Shown one piece after another: positions 1 through 10,016 of a stretch of DNA of 64,000 bases. The stretch covers positions 496,001 through 560,000 of the forward strand of contig NZ_ONZI01000003.1 in NCBI RefSeq assembly GCF_900312995.1. Reading direction: 5' to 3'. The DNA comes from Kushneria phyllosphaerae. Lineage in GTDB: Bacteria > Pseudomonadota > Gammaproteobacteria > Pseudomonadales > Halomonadaceae. Under the pieces are notes generated by a model, which searched no databases, was not told the origin of the DNA, and saw only the letters and a list, made by a program, of their open reading frames with translations. The first letter of the stretch is position 1. Each line of letters opens with the position of its first letter. The translations under genes were made by a program, and so were the position numbers.

Positions 1-268
1 GCCTTGATTGAATCGCCTGATGCCCCCTCGCCAACGCTGCATTGAAAATCGTCTATTCCGGGCCGGCGCGTTGTGCCTGTTTTAAAGGTGCGGCGCGCTG
101 TGCCTTTGTGCGTCATGCCACCGTGATACATTCTCCCCTTGAAGCGATCTGGTCATAATACGCTTTACCGTATGCCCGACGTTGCATCAGGCAGCATCAG
201 GTCAGACGGGAATATAACGCGAGAGGCAGATAGCAAGTGCCCATCCGCTTAACGAGAGAGAACGGCTT
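1..268. other. Left edge and pckA upstream region, no assignable gene
   Basis: No complete gene is visible. A short plus-strand open frame enters from the left edge and stops at 43-45, so it could be the last 14 codons of an upstream gene. On the other strand an ATG at 42-40 could begin a gene leaving the window. Neither can be named. An imperfect 15-bp direct repeat (64-78 and 91-105, 14 of 15 bases identical) lies in this stretch. The rest is the probable promoter and leader of pckA. Confidence 0.5.
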
Positions 269-1834
269 ATGCCCGGGATAGACATGACAACGAATATGCG
301 TACCCCTCGTATCAATGCCAGTGCTGCAGAGCTTGTCGAATATGCCATCGCGCGTGGCGAAGCAAGGCTTGCCGCCAATGGCGCGCTGGTTGCAGAAACC
401 GGACGTCGTACCGGCCGCTCGCCTGTTGATCGCTACATTGTCGATGAGCCCTCCACCAGTCACGAGATCGACTGGGGGCGCGTCAATCGGCCCTTTTCCG
501 GCGAGCATTTCGATGCGCTATGGGAGCGGGTCGAGGAGTTTCTGGCCGATAAGGGCGCCTTCGAGACCGAGCTGCATGTCGGGGCGGATCCCGAGCATTA
601 TCTGCCGATTCGTGTCATGGCCCAGTATGCCTGGCATACCCTTTTTGCACGCAATCTCTTCGTGCGAGCGCAGCCATTCAATCCGCGCGACAAGGGTGAA
701 TGGCAGATCATGAGCGCGCCGGAGTTTGTCTGTCAGCCCGAGCGTGACCATACCCATTCCGACGGTACGGTCATTATCAATTTTGCCCGTCGTCGCGTGC
801 TGATTGCTGGCATGCACTACGCCGGTGAGATGAAAAAGGCGATGTTCACGGTGCAGAATTTTCTGCTGCCGGAAAAGGACGTGCTGCCCATGCACTGCAG
901 CGCCAACGTGGGTGACAATGGTGAAACCACGCTCTTTTTCGGGCTTTCTGGCACGGGCAAGACCACGCTTTCTGCCGACCCGTCACGCTATTTGATCGGT
1001 GATGACGAGCATGGCTGGGGTGAGGGGACTGTCTTCAATCTCGAAGGCGGCTGTTATGCCAAAACCGTTGATCTAAGCGAAAAAAATGAGCCCATCATCT
1101 ATCGAGCCATTCGCTTTCCGGCAGTGCTTGAAAACGTCGTGCTCGATGACGACCGCTCGCCTGTCTACGACGATGCCTCGCTGACCCAGAATGCCCGGGC
1201 CGCCTATCCGCTGGAGCACGTCGACAAGCGGACCGTCGACAATCGGGCCGGCGAGCCGAGTGCCATTGTCTTTTTGACCTGTGACATGAGCGGCGTACTG
1301 CCACCGGTCTCGATTTTGTCACGCGAGGCAGCGGCCTATCATTTTCTCTCCGGGTATACCGCGCGAGTCGGGTCGACCGAGATCGGCGCCGGCAGCGCTC
1401 TGGAGGCCACGTTCTCTACCTGTTTTGGCGCGCCGTTTTTCCCCCGTCCGGCGCATGAGTATGCCGAGCTTTTGATCAAGCGTATCGAGGCTTTCGATTC
1501 GCGGGTCTATCTGGTCAATACAGGCTGGACCGGCGGTGCCTACGGGCAGAGCGGAGAGCGGTTCAGCATCCCCACCACCCGCGCCATCATCAGTGCCATA
1601 CAAAGTGGCGCGCTCAAGGATGCCGAGACGGCCACACTGCCCGGACTCAATCTGTCGGTGCCACTGGCCGTGGCGGGCGTGGATGCCACCCTGCTGGACC
1701 CGCGCAAGGCATGGCAGGATCAGGCGGCCTTCGAGGAGCATTCGCGGCTTCTGATCGAGAAATTTATAGATAATTTCAGCCGTTTTGACGGTGTGGATGA
1801 GGCCATTACCCAGGCCGGGCCGCGCCTGGTTTGA
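269..1834 (+). CDS. pckA: Phosphoenolpyruvate carboxykinase (ATP)
   Basis: Cytosolic enzyme that converts oxaloacetate and ATP to phosphoenolpyruvate, CO2 and ADP, opening gluconeogenesis from TCA intermediates. It has 521 residues, close to the roughly 540 usual for the bacterial ATP-type family. The kinase P-loop [11 protein letters not shown] lies near residues 225-235, followed by the PEPCK-specific GDDEHGW segment that binds metal and nucleotide. The start at 269 has a purine-rich stretch (GAGAGAG) about 9 bases upstream; an in-frame ATG at 284 is a possible alternative. It is monocistronic, ending in a strong hairpin terminator at 1915. Family identity is certain from sequence; regulation is not visible. 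Confidence 0.97.
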   Translation: MPGIDMTTNMRTPRINASAAELVEYAIARGEARLAANGALVAETGRRTGRSPVDRYIVDEPSTSHEIDWGRVNRPFSGEHFDALWERVEEFLADKGAFETELHVGADPEHYLPIRVMAQYAWHTLFARNLFVRAQPFNPRDKGEWQIMSAPEFVCQPERDHTHSDGTVIINFARRRVLIAGMHYAGEMKKAMFTVQNFLLPEKDVLPMHCSANVGDNGETTLFFGLSGTGKTTLSADPSRYLIGDDEHGWGEGTVFNLEGGCYAKTVDLSEKNEPIIYRAIRFPAVLENVVLDDDRSPVYDDASLTQNARAAYPLEHVDKRTVDNRAGEPSAIVFLTCDMSGVLPPVSILSREAAAYHFLSGYTARVGSTEIGAGSALEATFSTCFGAPFFPRPAHEYAELLIKRIEAFDSRVYLVNTGWTGGAYGQSGERFSIPTTRAIISAIQSGALKDAETATLPGLNLSVPLAVAGVDATLLDPRKAWQDQAAFEEHSRLLIEKFIDNFSRFDGVDEAITQAGPRLV

Positions 1835-1914
1835 AGGACGTCCGGTTTAAAACGCGTCTGGCTTGAATATAGCCTCGGGTACCTCTCGCCCCTCCTGCTG
1901 ATATGCAGACCCGC

Positions 1915-1949
1915 ATGGCGACAGCTTTCGAGCTGTCGCCATTTTTTTA
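1915..1949 (+). terminator. Rho-independent terminator of pckA
   Basis: A perfect 12-bp stem (ATGGCGACAGCT pairing with AGCTGTCGCCAT) with a TTCG tetraloop runs into a T-run. It lies about 80 bases after the pckA stop and separates pckA from tex. Confidence 0.9.
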
Positions 1950-2034
1950 CAGAGGCTGACCTGATTCAGGCGTTATCCCGTCGGTTCATGGTTTGTGATA
2001 CCCTGGCGCCCTGTTCGGAAGGGAAGGCGTTTTC

Positions 2035-4395
2035 ATGACACAGATTTCTTCAATGGCCACGCGTCTGGCGGCAGAGCTTGGTGCAGCGCCCGGTGCGGCG
2101 GCGGTTCGTCCTGCCCAGATCGAGGCCACCATCGCCCTGCTCGATGAAGGGGCCACCGTGCCATTCATCTCGCGCTATCGAAAGGAAGCCACCGGCGGCC
2201 TTGACGATAGCCAGCTACGCCTTCTTGAAACCCGGCTGCGTTATCTTCGCGAGCTCGATGAGCGCCGCGAAACGGTACTGTCCTCGATCGAGGAGCAGGG
2301 CAAGCTCGATGACGCGCTGCGGGCCAATATTCTGGCGGCTGATACCAAGCAGCGACTGGAAGACCTGTATCTTCCTTACCGAAAAAAACGGCGCACCAAG
2401 GCGCAGATCGCTCGAGAGGCAGGACTCGAGCCGCTGGCCGATGCGCTGTTGAACGATCCCTCACTGGTGCCCGAAGCGCTGGCGACCGATTATCTTGACG
2501 AGGCGCAGGGCATTACGGATGCCCGCGCTGCCCTGGATGGTGCCCGGCAGATTCTGATGGAGCGCTTTGCCGAGTCCCCGGCGCTGGTCGGCCGGCTGCG
2601 GGAGCGGCTGTGGCAGGAGGCCGAGCTGGTGTCCACGATGCTCGCCGGTCAGGAAAATAGCGGGGCCAAGTTCTCGGACTATTTTGATCATCGTGAAAAA
2701 CTCTCCAGAACGCCTTCGCATCGGGCGCTGGCCATGTTTCGTGGCCGCCAGGAGGGGGTGCTGGGTCTGGCCCTCAAGCTGCCCGATGAAGATGAGGCCC
2801 CCGTTCATCCCTGCGAAGTCGAGATCGCGCGCGAGTTTGGTATCAGTGACCATGCCCGGCCTGCCGATCGCTGGCTGAAGGAGGTGGTGCGCTGGACCTG
2901 GCGGGTCAAGCTTTATACGCATCTGGAAACCGAGCTGCTGGGTCAGCTGCGTGAACAGGCAGAAGCTACAGCCATTGGTGTGTTTGCCGATAATCTGAAG
3001 GACCTGCTGCTGGCAGCGCCTGCTGGCGCACGCGCCACGCTGGGGCTTGATCCGGGCCTTCGTACCGGCGTCAAGGTGGCAGTGGTGGATGCCACCGGCA
3101 AGGTGGTCGATCACACGGCCATTTATCCCCATGCCCCGCGCAACCAGTGGGAAGCCTCGCTGGTCACGCTGACCGGGCTGTGTAAAAAACATGATGTCGG
3201 GCTGGTGGCCATTGGTAACGGCACGGCCAGTCGTGAAACCGACCGGCTGGCCGCCGACCTGCTGGATCGGCTCAAGGGGCAGGACATTGCCCGGGTCATG
3301 GTCAGCGAGGCCGGCGCCTCGGTGTATTCTGCCTCCGAGTTCGCCTCGCGCGAGCTACCAGAGCTGGACGTCACCATCCGCGGCGCCGTGTCGATCGCTC
3401 GACGGCTGCAGGACCCGCTGGCCGAGCTGGTCAAGATCGATCCGAAATCGATTGGCGTGGGCCAGTATCAGCACGACGTTTCACAGCTGATGCTGGCGCG
3501 CTCGCTGGACGCCGTGGTCGAGGACTGTGTCAATGCTGTAGGGGTGGATCTCAATACGGCCTCTTCGGCGCTGCTGGCGCGCGTGTCGGGGCTTAACAAT
3601 ACCTTGGCTGACAATATCGTCGCCTGGCGTGACCGTCATGGCGCCTTTGACAATCGTCGCCAGATTCTTGAAGTCACCCGTCTGGGGCCCAAGACCTTTG
3701 AGCAGTGCGCGGGCTTTTTGCGTATCAACGGCGGCAGCAATGCGCTGGACGCATCGGCCGTTCATCCCGAGGCCTATCCGCTGGCAGAACGCATCGCAAA
3801 AGCCGGGCGCCGCAACCTGCAGACGCTGATCGGCGATAGCGATTTTCTGCGCGGTGTTCGCGCGGCGGAGTACGTCGATGAGCGCTTCGGTCTGCCGACG
3901 GTGAGCGATCTATTAAAGGAGCTGCAAAAGCCCGGTCGTGATCCGCGCCCCGAGTTTCGTGCCGCACAGTTTCAGGAAGGCGTCGAGAAGGTCAGCGATC
4001 TGGTCGCCGGGATGGTGCTGGAAGGCGTCATCACCAATGTGACGCATTTTGGCGCCTTCGTGGACGTTGGTGTCCATCAGGATGGTCTGGTGCATATTTC
4101 GGCACTGTCGCACCAGTTCGTGCAGGACCCGCGCTCGGTGGTCAAGGCCGGTGACGTGGTCAGGGTCAAGGTCATGAGCGTCGATCTGGCGCGCCAGCGT
4201 ATTGCGTTGTCCATGCGCCTTGATGATACCCCGGAGGCCGAGCAGGGCAGCAGGACAGAAGGGGCCGGACGCCGTGAGCAGGGCAGACCTCAAAAGCGCC
4301 GCAGTGAGGCCGCCTCCTCACCGGAGCCGATTGGTGCGCTGGGAGCGGCACTGCTCAAGGCGGGTGCCGGCAAGCCACGCGATCGAAACCGTTAA
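2035..4395 (+). CDS. tex: Tex-family RNA-binding transcription accessory protein
   Basis: Nucleic-acid-binding protein of the Tex/YhgF family, which in other bacteria associates with RNA polymerase and affects transcript turnover and toxin gene expression. At 786 residues it has the usual length. Domains in order: a helical N-terminal region, a YqgF/RuvC-like fold starting at [10 protein letters not shown] near residue 335, helix-hairpin-helix repeats near 500-560 ([10 protein letters not shown] onward), and an S1 RNA-binding domain near 655-725 ([17 protein letters not shown]). The C-terminal tail of about 55 residues is low-complexity and charged. It stands alone between terminated pckA and gshA. 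Confidence 0.95.
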   Translation: MTQISSMATRLAAELGAAPGAAAVRPAQIEATIALLDEGATVPFISRYRKEATGGLDDSQLRLLETRLRYLRELDERRETVLSSIEEQGKLDDALRANILAADTKQRLEDLYLPYRKKRRTKAQIAREAGLEPLADALLNDPSLVPEALATDYLDEAQGITDARAALDGARQILMERFAESPALVGRLRERLWQEAELVSTMLAGQENSGAKFSDYFDHREKLSRTPSHRALAMFRGRQEGVLGLALKLPDEDEAPVHPCEVEIAREFGISDHARPADRWLKEVVRWTWRVKLYTHLETELLGQLREQAEATAIGVFADNLKDLLLAAPAGARATLGLDPGLRTGVKVAVVDATGKVVDHTAIYPHAPRNQWEASLVTLTGLCKKHDVGLVAIGNGTASRETDRLAADLLDRLKGQDIARVMVSEAGASVYSASEFASRELPELDVTIRGAVSIARRLQDPLAELVKIDPKSIGVGQYQHDVSQLMLARSLDAVVEDCVNAVGVDLNTASSALLARVSGLNNTLADNIVAWRDRHGAFDNRRQILEVTRLGPKTFEQCAGFLRINGGSNALDASAVHPEAYPLAERIAKAGRRNLQTLIGDSDFLRGVRAAEYVDERFGLPTVSDLLKELQKPGRDPRPEFRAAQFQEGVEKVSDLVAGMVLEGVITNVTHFGAFVDVGVHQDGLVHISALSHQFVQDPRSVVKAGDVVRVKVMSVDLARQRIALSMRLDDTPEAEQGSRTEGAGRREQGRPQKRRSEAASSPEPIGALGAALLKAGAGKPRDRNR

Positions 4396-4618
4396 CACGT
4401 TGACATGATAAACTCGTTAGCATGCACACTTTGGCGCTTGAAAGGGCCGAGTCGCGCTTCATAATGAGCACACTATTGGCAGATGCCGACGCCTGACTGA
4501 TGCAGTGTCAGCAGGTGTTGGTCGACGAAAACAGTTCCGGAGCCTGTCCCGGCCACCTGCCGGCATGCGCGCAACAAGGTTACTGCGCGCGGGCTCCCGC
4601 AAGAGAAGGTGTTCAACC

Positions 4619-6220
4619 TTGTCCGAGCAATTCACTCGCCGCATCGATGGATTGAGCGCACCGGCGCAGCAGGGCCTTTTTGGCCGCATTCGCCGGGGCA
4701 TTGAAAAGGAAGGGCTGCGCGTGGATTCTCGGGGGCATATCGTGTCAACGCCCCATCCGCATGCTCTGGGCTCAAAGCTGACCCACCCCTACATCACGAC
4801 CGATTATTCCGAGTCGCTGCTGGAGTACATCACGCCGGTATTCTCCCGGCCATCGGATGCGCTCGCCTTTCTGGGAGACCTGCATCGCTACAGCTATCGC
4901 TATCTGGGCCAGGAGCTCATCTGGCCTTCTAGCATGCCAGCTGAGCTCGATGGCAACGATAGCGTGCCGATTGCCGATTACGGCAATTCCAACGTGGGTA
5001 CCATGAAGCGGGTGTACCGTAACGGTCTGGATATGCGCTACGGGCGCATCATGCAGTCGATTGCCGGTATTCACTACAATTTCTCACTGCCCGATGAGCT
5101 CTGGACGCATCTGCAGGACATTGACGGTCAGCAGGCGGTGTCGGCTCAGGCGTTTCGCTCGCGCGGTTATTTTGACCTGATTCGCAACTTCCGGCGTAAC
5201 AGCTGGGTGCTGATGTATCTGTTTGGCGCCTCCCCCGCCGTGGATCGCAGCTTTCTTGAAGGACGTGATGCCGGACTGCTGCCCCATGGTGAGCAAACGG
5301 AGCTTTCGGATACGGCGTCCACGCTTCGCATGAGCGATCTGGGCTATCAGAACAAGGTGCAGTCGCAGCTGCGCATCTGTTTCAACTCGCTTGAAAACTA
5401 CATTGGCACCCTGCGCCATGCCATTGTGACGCCATGGCCTGCCTATGAGCGCGAAGGCGTTGAAGTGGATGGGCAGTGGCGTCAGCTCAATGCCAACATG
5501 CTGCAGATTGAAAACGAGTATTACAGCGATATTCGTCCCAAGCGTGTGGCGCGCCACGATGAAACGCCGACTCAGGCCATGGAGTCACGTGGCGTTGAAT
5601 ACATTGAAGTGCGCTGCCTGGACCTCAACCCGTTTACGCCGTTGGGCATCGATGAGCAGCAGATCCACTTTATCGACACGTTCCTGGTCTGGTGTCTTTT
5701 GTCGCCCAGCCCCTGGATCAATGATGAAGAGTGTGACCGCCTCGATGACAATCGGGCACACGTGGTTCGTGGTGGGCGTGATGCGTCACTGATGTTGTCC
5801 TTCGCCCACGGTGATCGCCCCCTGCACGAGTGCCTGGAGGAAATTTTTGAGGCCATGGCACCTATCGCCGAACTGATGGACAGCGCTGATGACAGCGCCT
5901 CCCATCAAAAGGCCCTGGCCGAGCTGCGTACGTTGATTCATCACCCCGAGAAGACGCCGGCCGGGCGCATGCATCAGCAGATGCGGGAAAGCGGTAGCGA
6001 TTTTGTAACCTGGTCGCTGGAACGTGCCCGTGAACATGCGCAATGGTTTGCGCAGACGCCGATGGATCAGGCACGCGACACACTGCTTGATCAGCTGGTG
6101 GAAACCTCCCATCAGCAGCAGCGTGAAACGGAAGAGGGCGACGATGTTGATTTTTCGACCTTTATGCGGCGTTATTTCGAACATGCGCGTCAATTGAAGG
6201 TCAATAATGGCGCTCAATAA
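4619..6220 (+). CDS. gshA: Glutamate-cysteine ligase
   Basis: Catalyses ATP-dependent joining of L-glutamate and L-cysteine, the first and rate-limiting step of glutathione synthesis, in the cytosol. The frame is open from 4505, but the first 38 codons are arginine-rich and unlike the family. A TTG at 4619 (LSEQFTRRIDGL) has an AGAGAAGG ribosome-binding site 9 bases upstream and gives 533 residues, close to the 518 of E. coli GshA, so I place the start there. The proteobacterial GshA signature region (EYIEVRCLDLNPF) is present. dsbB follows after a short gap, and later genes (ChaC-like at 26.3 kb, frmA at 31 kb) also act on glutathione or its adducts. Confidence 0.95.
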   Translation: MSEQFTRRIDGLSAPAQQGLFGRIRRGIEKEGLRVDSRGHIVSTPHPHALGSKLTHPYITTDYSESLLEYITPVFSRPSDALAFLGDLHRYSYRYLGQELIWPSSMPAELDGNDSVPIADYGNSNVGTMKRVYRNGLDMRYGRIMQSIAGIHYNFSLPDELWTHLQDIDGQQAVSAQAFRSRGYFDLIRNFRRNSWVLMYLFGASPAVDRSFLEGRDAGLLPHGEQTELSDTASTLRMSDLGYQNKVQSQLRICFNSLENYIGTLRHAIVTPWPAYEREGVEVDGQWRQLNANMLQIENEYYSDIRPKRVARHDETPTQAMESRGVEYIEVRCLDLNPFTPLGIDEQQIHFIDTFLVWCLLSPSPWINDEECDRLDDNRAHVVRGGRDASLMLSFAHGDRPLHECLEEIFEAMAPIAELMDSADDSASHQKALAELRTLIHHPEKTPAGRMHQQMRESGSDFVTWSLERAREHAQWFAQTPMDQARDTLLDQLVETSHQQQRETEEGDDVDFSTFMRRYFEHARQLKVNNGAQ

Positions 6221-6254
6221 TGAAATGACAACGTAAAATCGGTGGGAATCACGC

Positions 6255-6782
6255 ATGACGAATCTGTTGAATCGGTCAGCACGCCAATGGTGTCTTGTTG
6301 GCAGCGTCTTTTGTATTGCCATGCTGGCCTTCGCGCTGGTGCTGCAATATGGCTTCGGGCTTGAGCCCTGTCCGCTGTGTACCTTTCAGCGGGTAGCCGT
6401 GCTGGCGGCGCTGGTGCCGCTGATCATTGGCGCGCTGCATAATCCCCGAGGATGGGGTGGCAGCCTTTATGGTCTGCTGGCGTTGATCGGTGCCGGCGCG
6501 GGCATCTTTCTGGCCGGTCGACATGTCTGGTTGCAGCATCTTCCCGCAGATCAGGTACCCAGCTGTGGACCTGGGCTGGATTACATGATGGAAGTGCTGC
6601 CGCTGAAAAGCGTGATTTCGACCGTGTTGAGCTCGTCGGGAGAGTGCGCCGACATTAAAGGCAGCTTTCTGGGGGTGTCCCTGCCCGCATGGACGCTGGT
6701 CGGATTCGTTGTGCTGGCCCTGATCACGATCGGCCTGATCTTGAGTGCCCTCAAGCGCCAGCGTTTGAACGTCAGCGCCTGA
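6255..6782 (+). CDS. dsbB: Disulfide bond formation protein B
   Basis: Inner-membrane protein that reoxidises periplasmic DsbA and passes electrons to quinones. The 175 residues hold four predicted transmembrane segments, the N-terminal periplasmic CPLC motif (near residues 38-41) and a second cysteine pair in the later periplasmic loop (PSCGPG and GECADI). This is the usual DsbB layout. It follows gshA by 34 bases and may be co-transcribed. A hairpin at 6815 ends the transcript and faces convergent mqo. Confidence 0.94.
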   Translation: MTNLLNRSARQWCLVGSVFCIAMLAFALVLQYGFGLEPCPLCTFQRVAVLAALVPLIIGALHNPRGWGGSLYGLLALIGAGAGIFLAGRHVWLQHLPADQVPSCGPGLDYMMEVLPLKSVISTVLSSSGECADIKGSFLGVSLPAWTLVGFVVLALITIGLILSALKRQRLNVSA

Positions 6783-6814
6783 TCACCCCGTATCGACAGC
6801 AGTGTGGTCAACAC

Positions 6815-6842
6815 AAAAAAGGCACCCTTGGGTGCCTTTTTT
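6815..6842. terminator. Bidirectional terminator between dsbB and mqo
   Basis: The inverted repeat AAAAAAGGCACC, loop CTTG, GGTGCCTTTTTT is perfect. It has an A-run on one side and a T-run on the other, so it can end both the plus-strand gshA-dsbB transcript and the minus-strand mqo transcript. Confidence 0.9.
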
Positions 6843-6867
6843 GATGCCAGCGGTGGCTTGCCGACCC

Positions 6868-8337
6868 TCAGGCGCCGGGGCCAACGCTTTTATTCTCTTT
6901 TTCCTTTTGCTGCTCGGCATCAAGATCTTCACCGTGAGATGACTTCTCGGGCGACATCTGCGGGGCTTCATCAAGCCCACGCAGTTCGACTTCACCCATC
7001 AGCAGGTCGCCCTCGAAGGTTTCCTTGTCGATGTTAAAGCCCAGAAATTTCTGCGCCAGATACAGGTCCTTCTCGGCGTTGCCCAGACAGCTGGTACCAC
7101 CGGGTGAGGGGGTCATGTTGAACACGATGCCGGTACCCGGATCGATCTTGGCTTCGCCCATGACCAGCTTTTTGGCCGTCTTGTCGATTAGCTGTGGGCG
7201 CACCCCACCAAAACCCTTGGCAAACGTCACATCCTCGGCACGAAGGCTTGGCACGATGCTCTTGATGCTCTGGTGGAAGAGCCTTTCGCGCAGTATTGGC
7301 ACTTCATACATGAAGTTCTTGAACACGTAGTTGCGAATATCGCGAACCTTGAGCAGATCCCAGAAGACCTTCGCCACGCTACCATCGAAGCGGAAAACGC
7401 GCAGAAATTCCGTAAAGGTCTTGCTGTTATAGCGCTCAAGCAGCGGCAGCATCAGAGCGGTGGGGCCAAAGCGGGTTTTGTCCTCCACCAGTACGTCCGG
7501 GTCACCGTGCACTGCTGCAAAGGGCAGGTTTTCATTCTGAATGGTGTAGACCTTGCCGTTGAGCACCTTGGGCGTGAAATAAAACGACCCGGCCATCGGC
7601 AGGCAGGACTTGTCCAGACCGTAGCCCATCTGGTGGGCAAACAGCAGTGAGTGACCGCCGGCGGCGACCACGACATAGCGAGCCTGCAGGGTGCCCTTGT
7701 TGGGCGTGGTGACCTTGAAAAGGTCGCCTTCCTTTTCGATCTTGTGAACCGGCGTGGAAAGATGCAGGTCGCAGGTCATGCCCTTTTTCTCGGCATCCTG
7801 CTCGGCATATTTCACAAAGGCTTCGGACAGCGTGGTGTAGTTGACGGCCGTGTATTCATCGGACGAGCCCAGCGCCAGAATCTTTTCCGCGGGGTCTCGA
7901 CCTTCCACCACCTTCGGCTCCTGAGCGGCGATATCGTCGCGCTCCAGAAGACGCATGTTCGGGAAAAGTTCACGGAAGGTGTCAAAGCGCTTGCGCAAAA
8001 AATCACACTGCTTGTCGCCAACGCCCAGCACCATCTTGGGGTAGCGATAGATGATGTTGTCGCGCTCTGCGGCGGCCAGCTTGGTGCCGAAATTGATGAC
8101 CATGCCGGCGGTGCGCTTGGTCGTGCGCGCCTTGTCCAGCGTGTAGTTGGTCTCGATATCGCCGCAGTGAATGGTCTGACTGTTGTTGCGACCATGCGAA
8201 TTGACGATGGCAACCTTGTCATACTTCTCGATCAGACCGATGGCGTTCACATCGGTATATCGAGCCAGTTCATACAAAAGGGCAGTGCCTGATACGCCGC
8301 CACCCACGATAAGGACATCATACGTCGTTGCTGCCAT
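6868..8337 (-). CDS. mqo: Malate:quinone oxidoreductase
   Basis: Peripheral membrane FAD enzyme that oxidises malate to oxaloacetate and reduces the quinone pool, feeding the TCA cycle and respiration. The N-terminus carries the FAD-binding GGGVSGTAL motif, followed by the family-typical segment NSHGRNNSQTIHCGDIETNY. The central and C-terminal regions (SPGGTSCLGNAEKD) also match Mqo. It has 489 residues, normal for the family. The last 30 residues are charged and rich in E and K, plausibly a halophile-type tail. It is convergent with dsbB and ends at the shared terminator. Confidence 0.96.
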   Translation of the reverse strand: MAATTYDVLIVGGGVSGTALLYELARYTDVNAIGLIEKYDKVAIVNSHGRNNSQTIHCGDIETNYTLDKARTTKRTAGMVINFGTKLAAAERDNIIYRYPKMVLGVGDKQCDFLRKRFDTFRELFPNMRLLERDDIAAQEPKVVEGRDPAEKILALGSSDEYTAVNYTTLSEAFVKYAEQDAEKKGMTCDLHLSTPVHKIEKEGDLFKVTTPNKGTLQARYVVVAAGGHSLLFAHQMGYGLDKSCLPMAGSFYFTPKVLNGKVYTIQNENLPFAAVHGDPDVLVEDKTRFGPTALMLPLLERYNSKTFTEFLRVFRFDGSVAKVFWDLLKVRDIRNYVFKNFMYEVPILRERLFHQSIKSIVPSLRAEDVTFAKGFGGVRPQLIDKTAKKLVMGEAKIDPGTGIVFNMTPSPGGTSCLGNAEKDLYLAQKFLGFNIDKETFEGDLLMGEVELRGLDEAPQMSPEKSSHGEDLDAEQQKEKENKSVGPGA

Positions 8338-8581
8338 GGCTTCTCACGCTCGGTTTGATGCGAGATTTGCGTCCTGATCCATCATCCTGACATGACACGG
8401 GGCATTACACACCGAGGGATCATGGTCACGGATGGGTCGATGACAAACAGGACGCGCTGGGTCGAACGGCACTTTCATGGTCTGGCCGGAGGGCGGACCC
8501 CGATCGGGGAGGGCGCTTGTCGATGCCCGTCCGGTTCAACCAATGGTGTCAAAGTGACACACTCCGCGATGGATATATTGA

Positions 8582-9277
8582 TTATAGGGAATCACGCCGT
8601 TCGTCGCGATCCCGCAGGGTAATGATTTGCCAGTGCCGCTGTCTGGCGAGGTCGGCCAGTACCGGGTCCGGGTCGACGGCCACGGGGTTGTCGACCCGTT
8701 CAAGCAGTGGCAGATCGTTTTGAGAGTCGCTGTAGAAAAAGGCACCCTCAAGCGAGACGTCATGCGCCTTGATCCAGTGTTCCAGGCGAGTGATCTTGCC
8801 CTCGCGAAAACTCGGGATGCCCACCACGCGCCCTGTGTAGCGACCCCCCTCCATCTCGGGCTCCACGGCGATCAGGTGCTCAACGCCCAGTCTTTTTGCG
8901 ATGGGGCCGGTAATGAAGCGGTTGGTGGCCGTAATGATCAAAATCAGATCACCGCGGGCACGGTGCTGCTCCAGCAGCGCTTCGCCCATGGGCAAAATGA
9001 TGGGATCGATACGATCTTTCATGAAGCGGCGGTGCAGCTCGTCAAGCTCTGCCAGGCTGTGGCGGGTCAGCGGTTCGAGTGCAAAGGCCAGATATTCGTG
9101 GATATCCAGCGTGCCGGCATCGTAGGCGCGATGGAAGCGATCATTTTCACGACGGAAATGATCACGATCGACAATGCCCTGTTCAACCAGAAAATCGTTC
9201 CAGGCGTGATCGCTGTCGCCGCCAAGCAGTGTGTTGTCGAGATCGAAAATGGCCAGCGTCAAGGGCAAGGCTCCCAT
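8582..9277 (-). CDS. HAD-IB family hydrolase (SerB-like phosphatase)
   Basis: Predicted cytosolic phosphatase of the haloacid dehalogenase superfamily, subfamily IB. Motif I (FDLDNTL) holds the nucleophilic aspartate, motif II is ITATN, and motif IV is YSDSQNDLPLLE. A helical cap lies between motifs I and II. From the ATG at 9277 it is 231 residues; a TTG at 9286 could add three. It is divergent from rppH-ptsP, the arrangement found in pseudomonads, where this gene is annotated as a phosphoserine-phosphatase-like hydrolase of unproven substrate. I do not assign a substrate. Confidence 0.88.
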   Translation of the reverse strand: MGALPLTLAIFDLDNTLLGGDSDHAWNDFLVEQGIVDRDHFRRENDRFHRAYDAGTLDIHEYLAFALEPLTRHSLAELDELHRRFMKDRIDPIILPMGEALLEQHRARGDLILIITATNRFITGPIAKRLGVEHLIAVEPEMEGGRYTGRVVGIPSFREGKITRLEHWIKAHDVSLEGAFFYSDSQNDLPLLERVDNPVAVDPDPVLADLARQRHWQIITLRDRDERRDSL

Positions 9278-9436
9278 CAAGAGCAAGGGTCAGTTTGTTT
9301 AATTTCATTATTACAAAGATGACCACGCTTTAATATGCGCACGCAACAACTCGCATCTGCCTGCGCGCAGCATATTGATGCGCTTTCGCGCTTTGTGGAA
9401 GAATGCCTGTAATCTATTTTCAAAAGGTGGCAAGTC

Positions 9437-9937
9437 GTGATCGATCCCGACGGTTTCCGGCCCAACGTTGGCATCATTATTGCCAACTGCGGTGGTCAGG
9501 TGCTGTGGGCACGACGGGTAGGACAGAATGCATGGCAATTTCCACAGGGTGGGATCAAGGAAGATGAGACACCTCATGACGCCTTGTATCGAGAACTGAA
9601 AGAGGAGATCGGCCTGCATCCCGATGACGTCGATATACTGGCCTGTACGCGTGGCTGGCTAAGATATCGACTGCCAAAGGGACTGATTCGCACCCATTCG
9701 CGTCCGCTTTGCATTGGCCAGAAGCAAAAGTGGTTCCTGTTGCGCATGCGATGTCAGGAATCAAGCATTTGTGTGGATACCACGCCCAAGCCCGAGTTTG
9801 ACGGCTGGCGATGGGTCAGTTACTGGTATCCTCTGGGTCAGGTAGTGTCTTTCAAGCGTGACGTCTATCGGCGCGCCCTGCGAGAGCTGGCGCCGCGTTT
9901 GCCAAAAGAGAGCTCGGTGGATGCGGCCGGCCAATAG
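9437..9937 (+). CDS. rppH: RNA pyrophosphohydrolase (Nudix)
   Basis: Removes pyrophosphate from the 5' triphosphate end of mRNAs, which triggers RNase E-dependent decay; cytosolic. The Nudix box ([23 protein letters not shown]) begins near residue 38. The N-terminus [15 protein letters not shown] is diagnostic of RppH. The start is a GTG at 9437 with an AAAGGTGG Shine-Dalgarno upstream. It has 166 residues, as expected. ptsP follows 79 bases later on the same strand, a common pairing in gammaproteobacteria. Confidence 0.96.
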   Translation: MIDPDGFRPNVGIIIANCGGQVLWARRVGQNAWQFPQGGIKEDETPHDALYRELKEEIGLHPDDVDILACTRGWLRYRLPKGLIRTHSRPLCIGQKQKWFLLRMRCQESSICVDTTPKPEFDGWRWVSYWYPLGQVVSFKRDVYRRALRELAPRLPKESSVDAAGQ

Positions 9938-10016
9938 CGGCCATTGACGTGTCCGTTCGTCTGCTGTGTACAGGCGAGCGGGCATGGCAGATATACAGGG
10001 ATGAAAATATAACGCC

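Noticed and set aside
4505..4618. N-terminal extension of gshA
   Set aside because: Arginine-rich and unlike GshA; the TTG at 4619 has a good ribosome-binding site and gives the family length.
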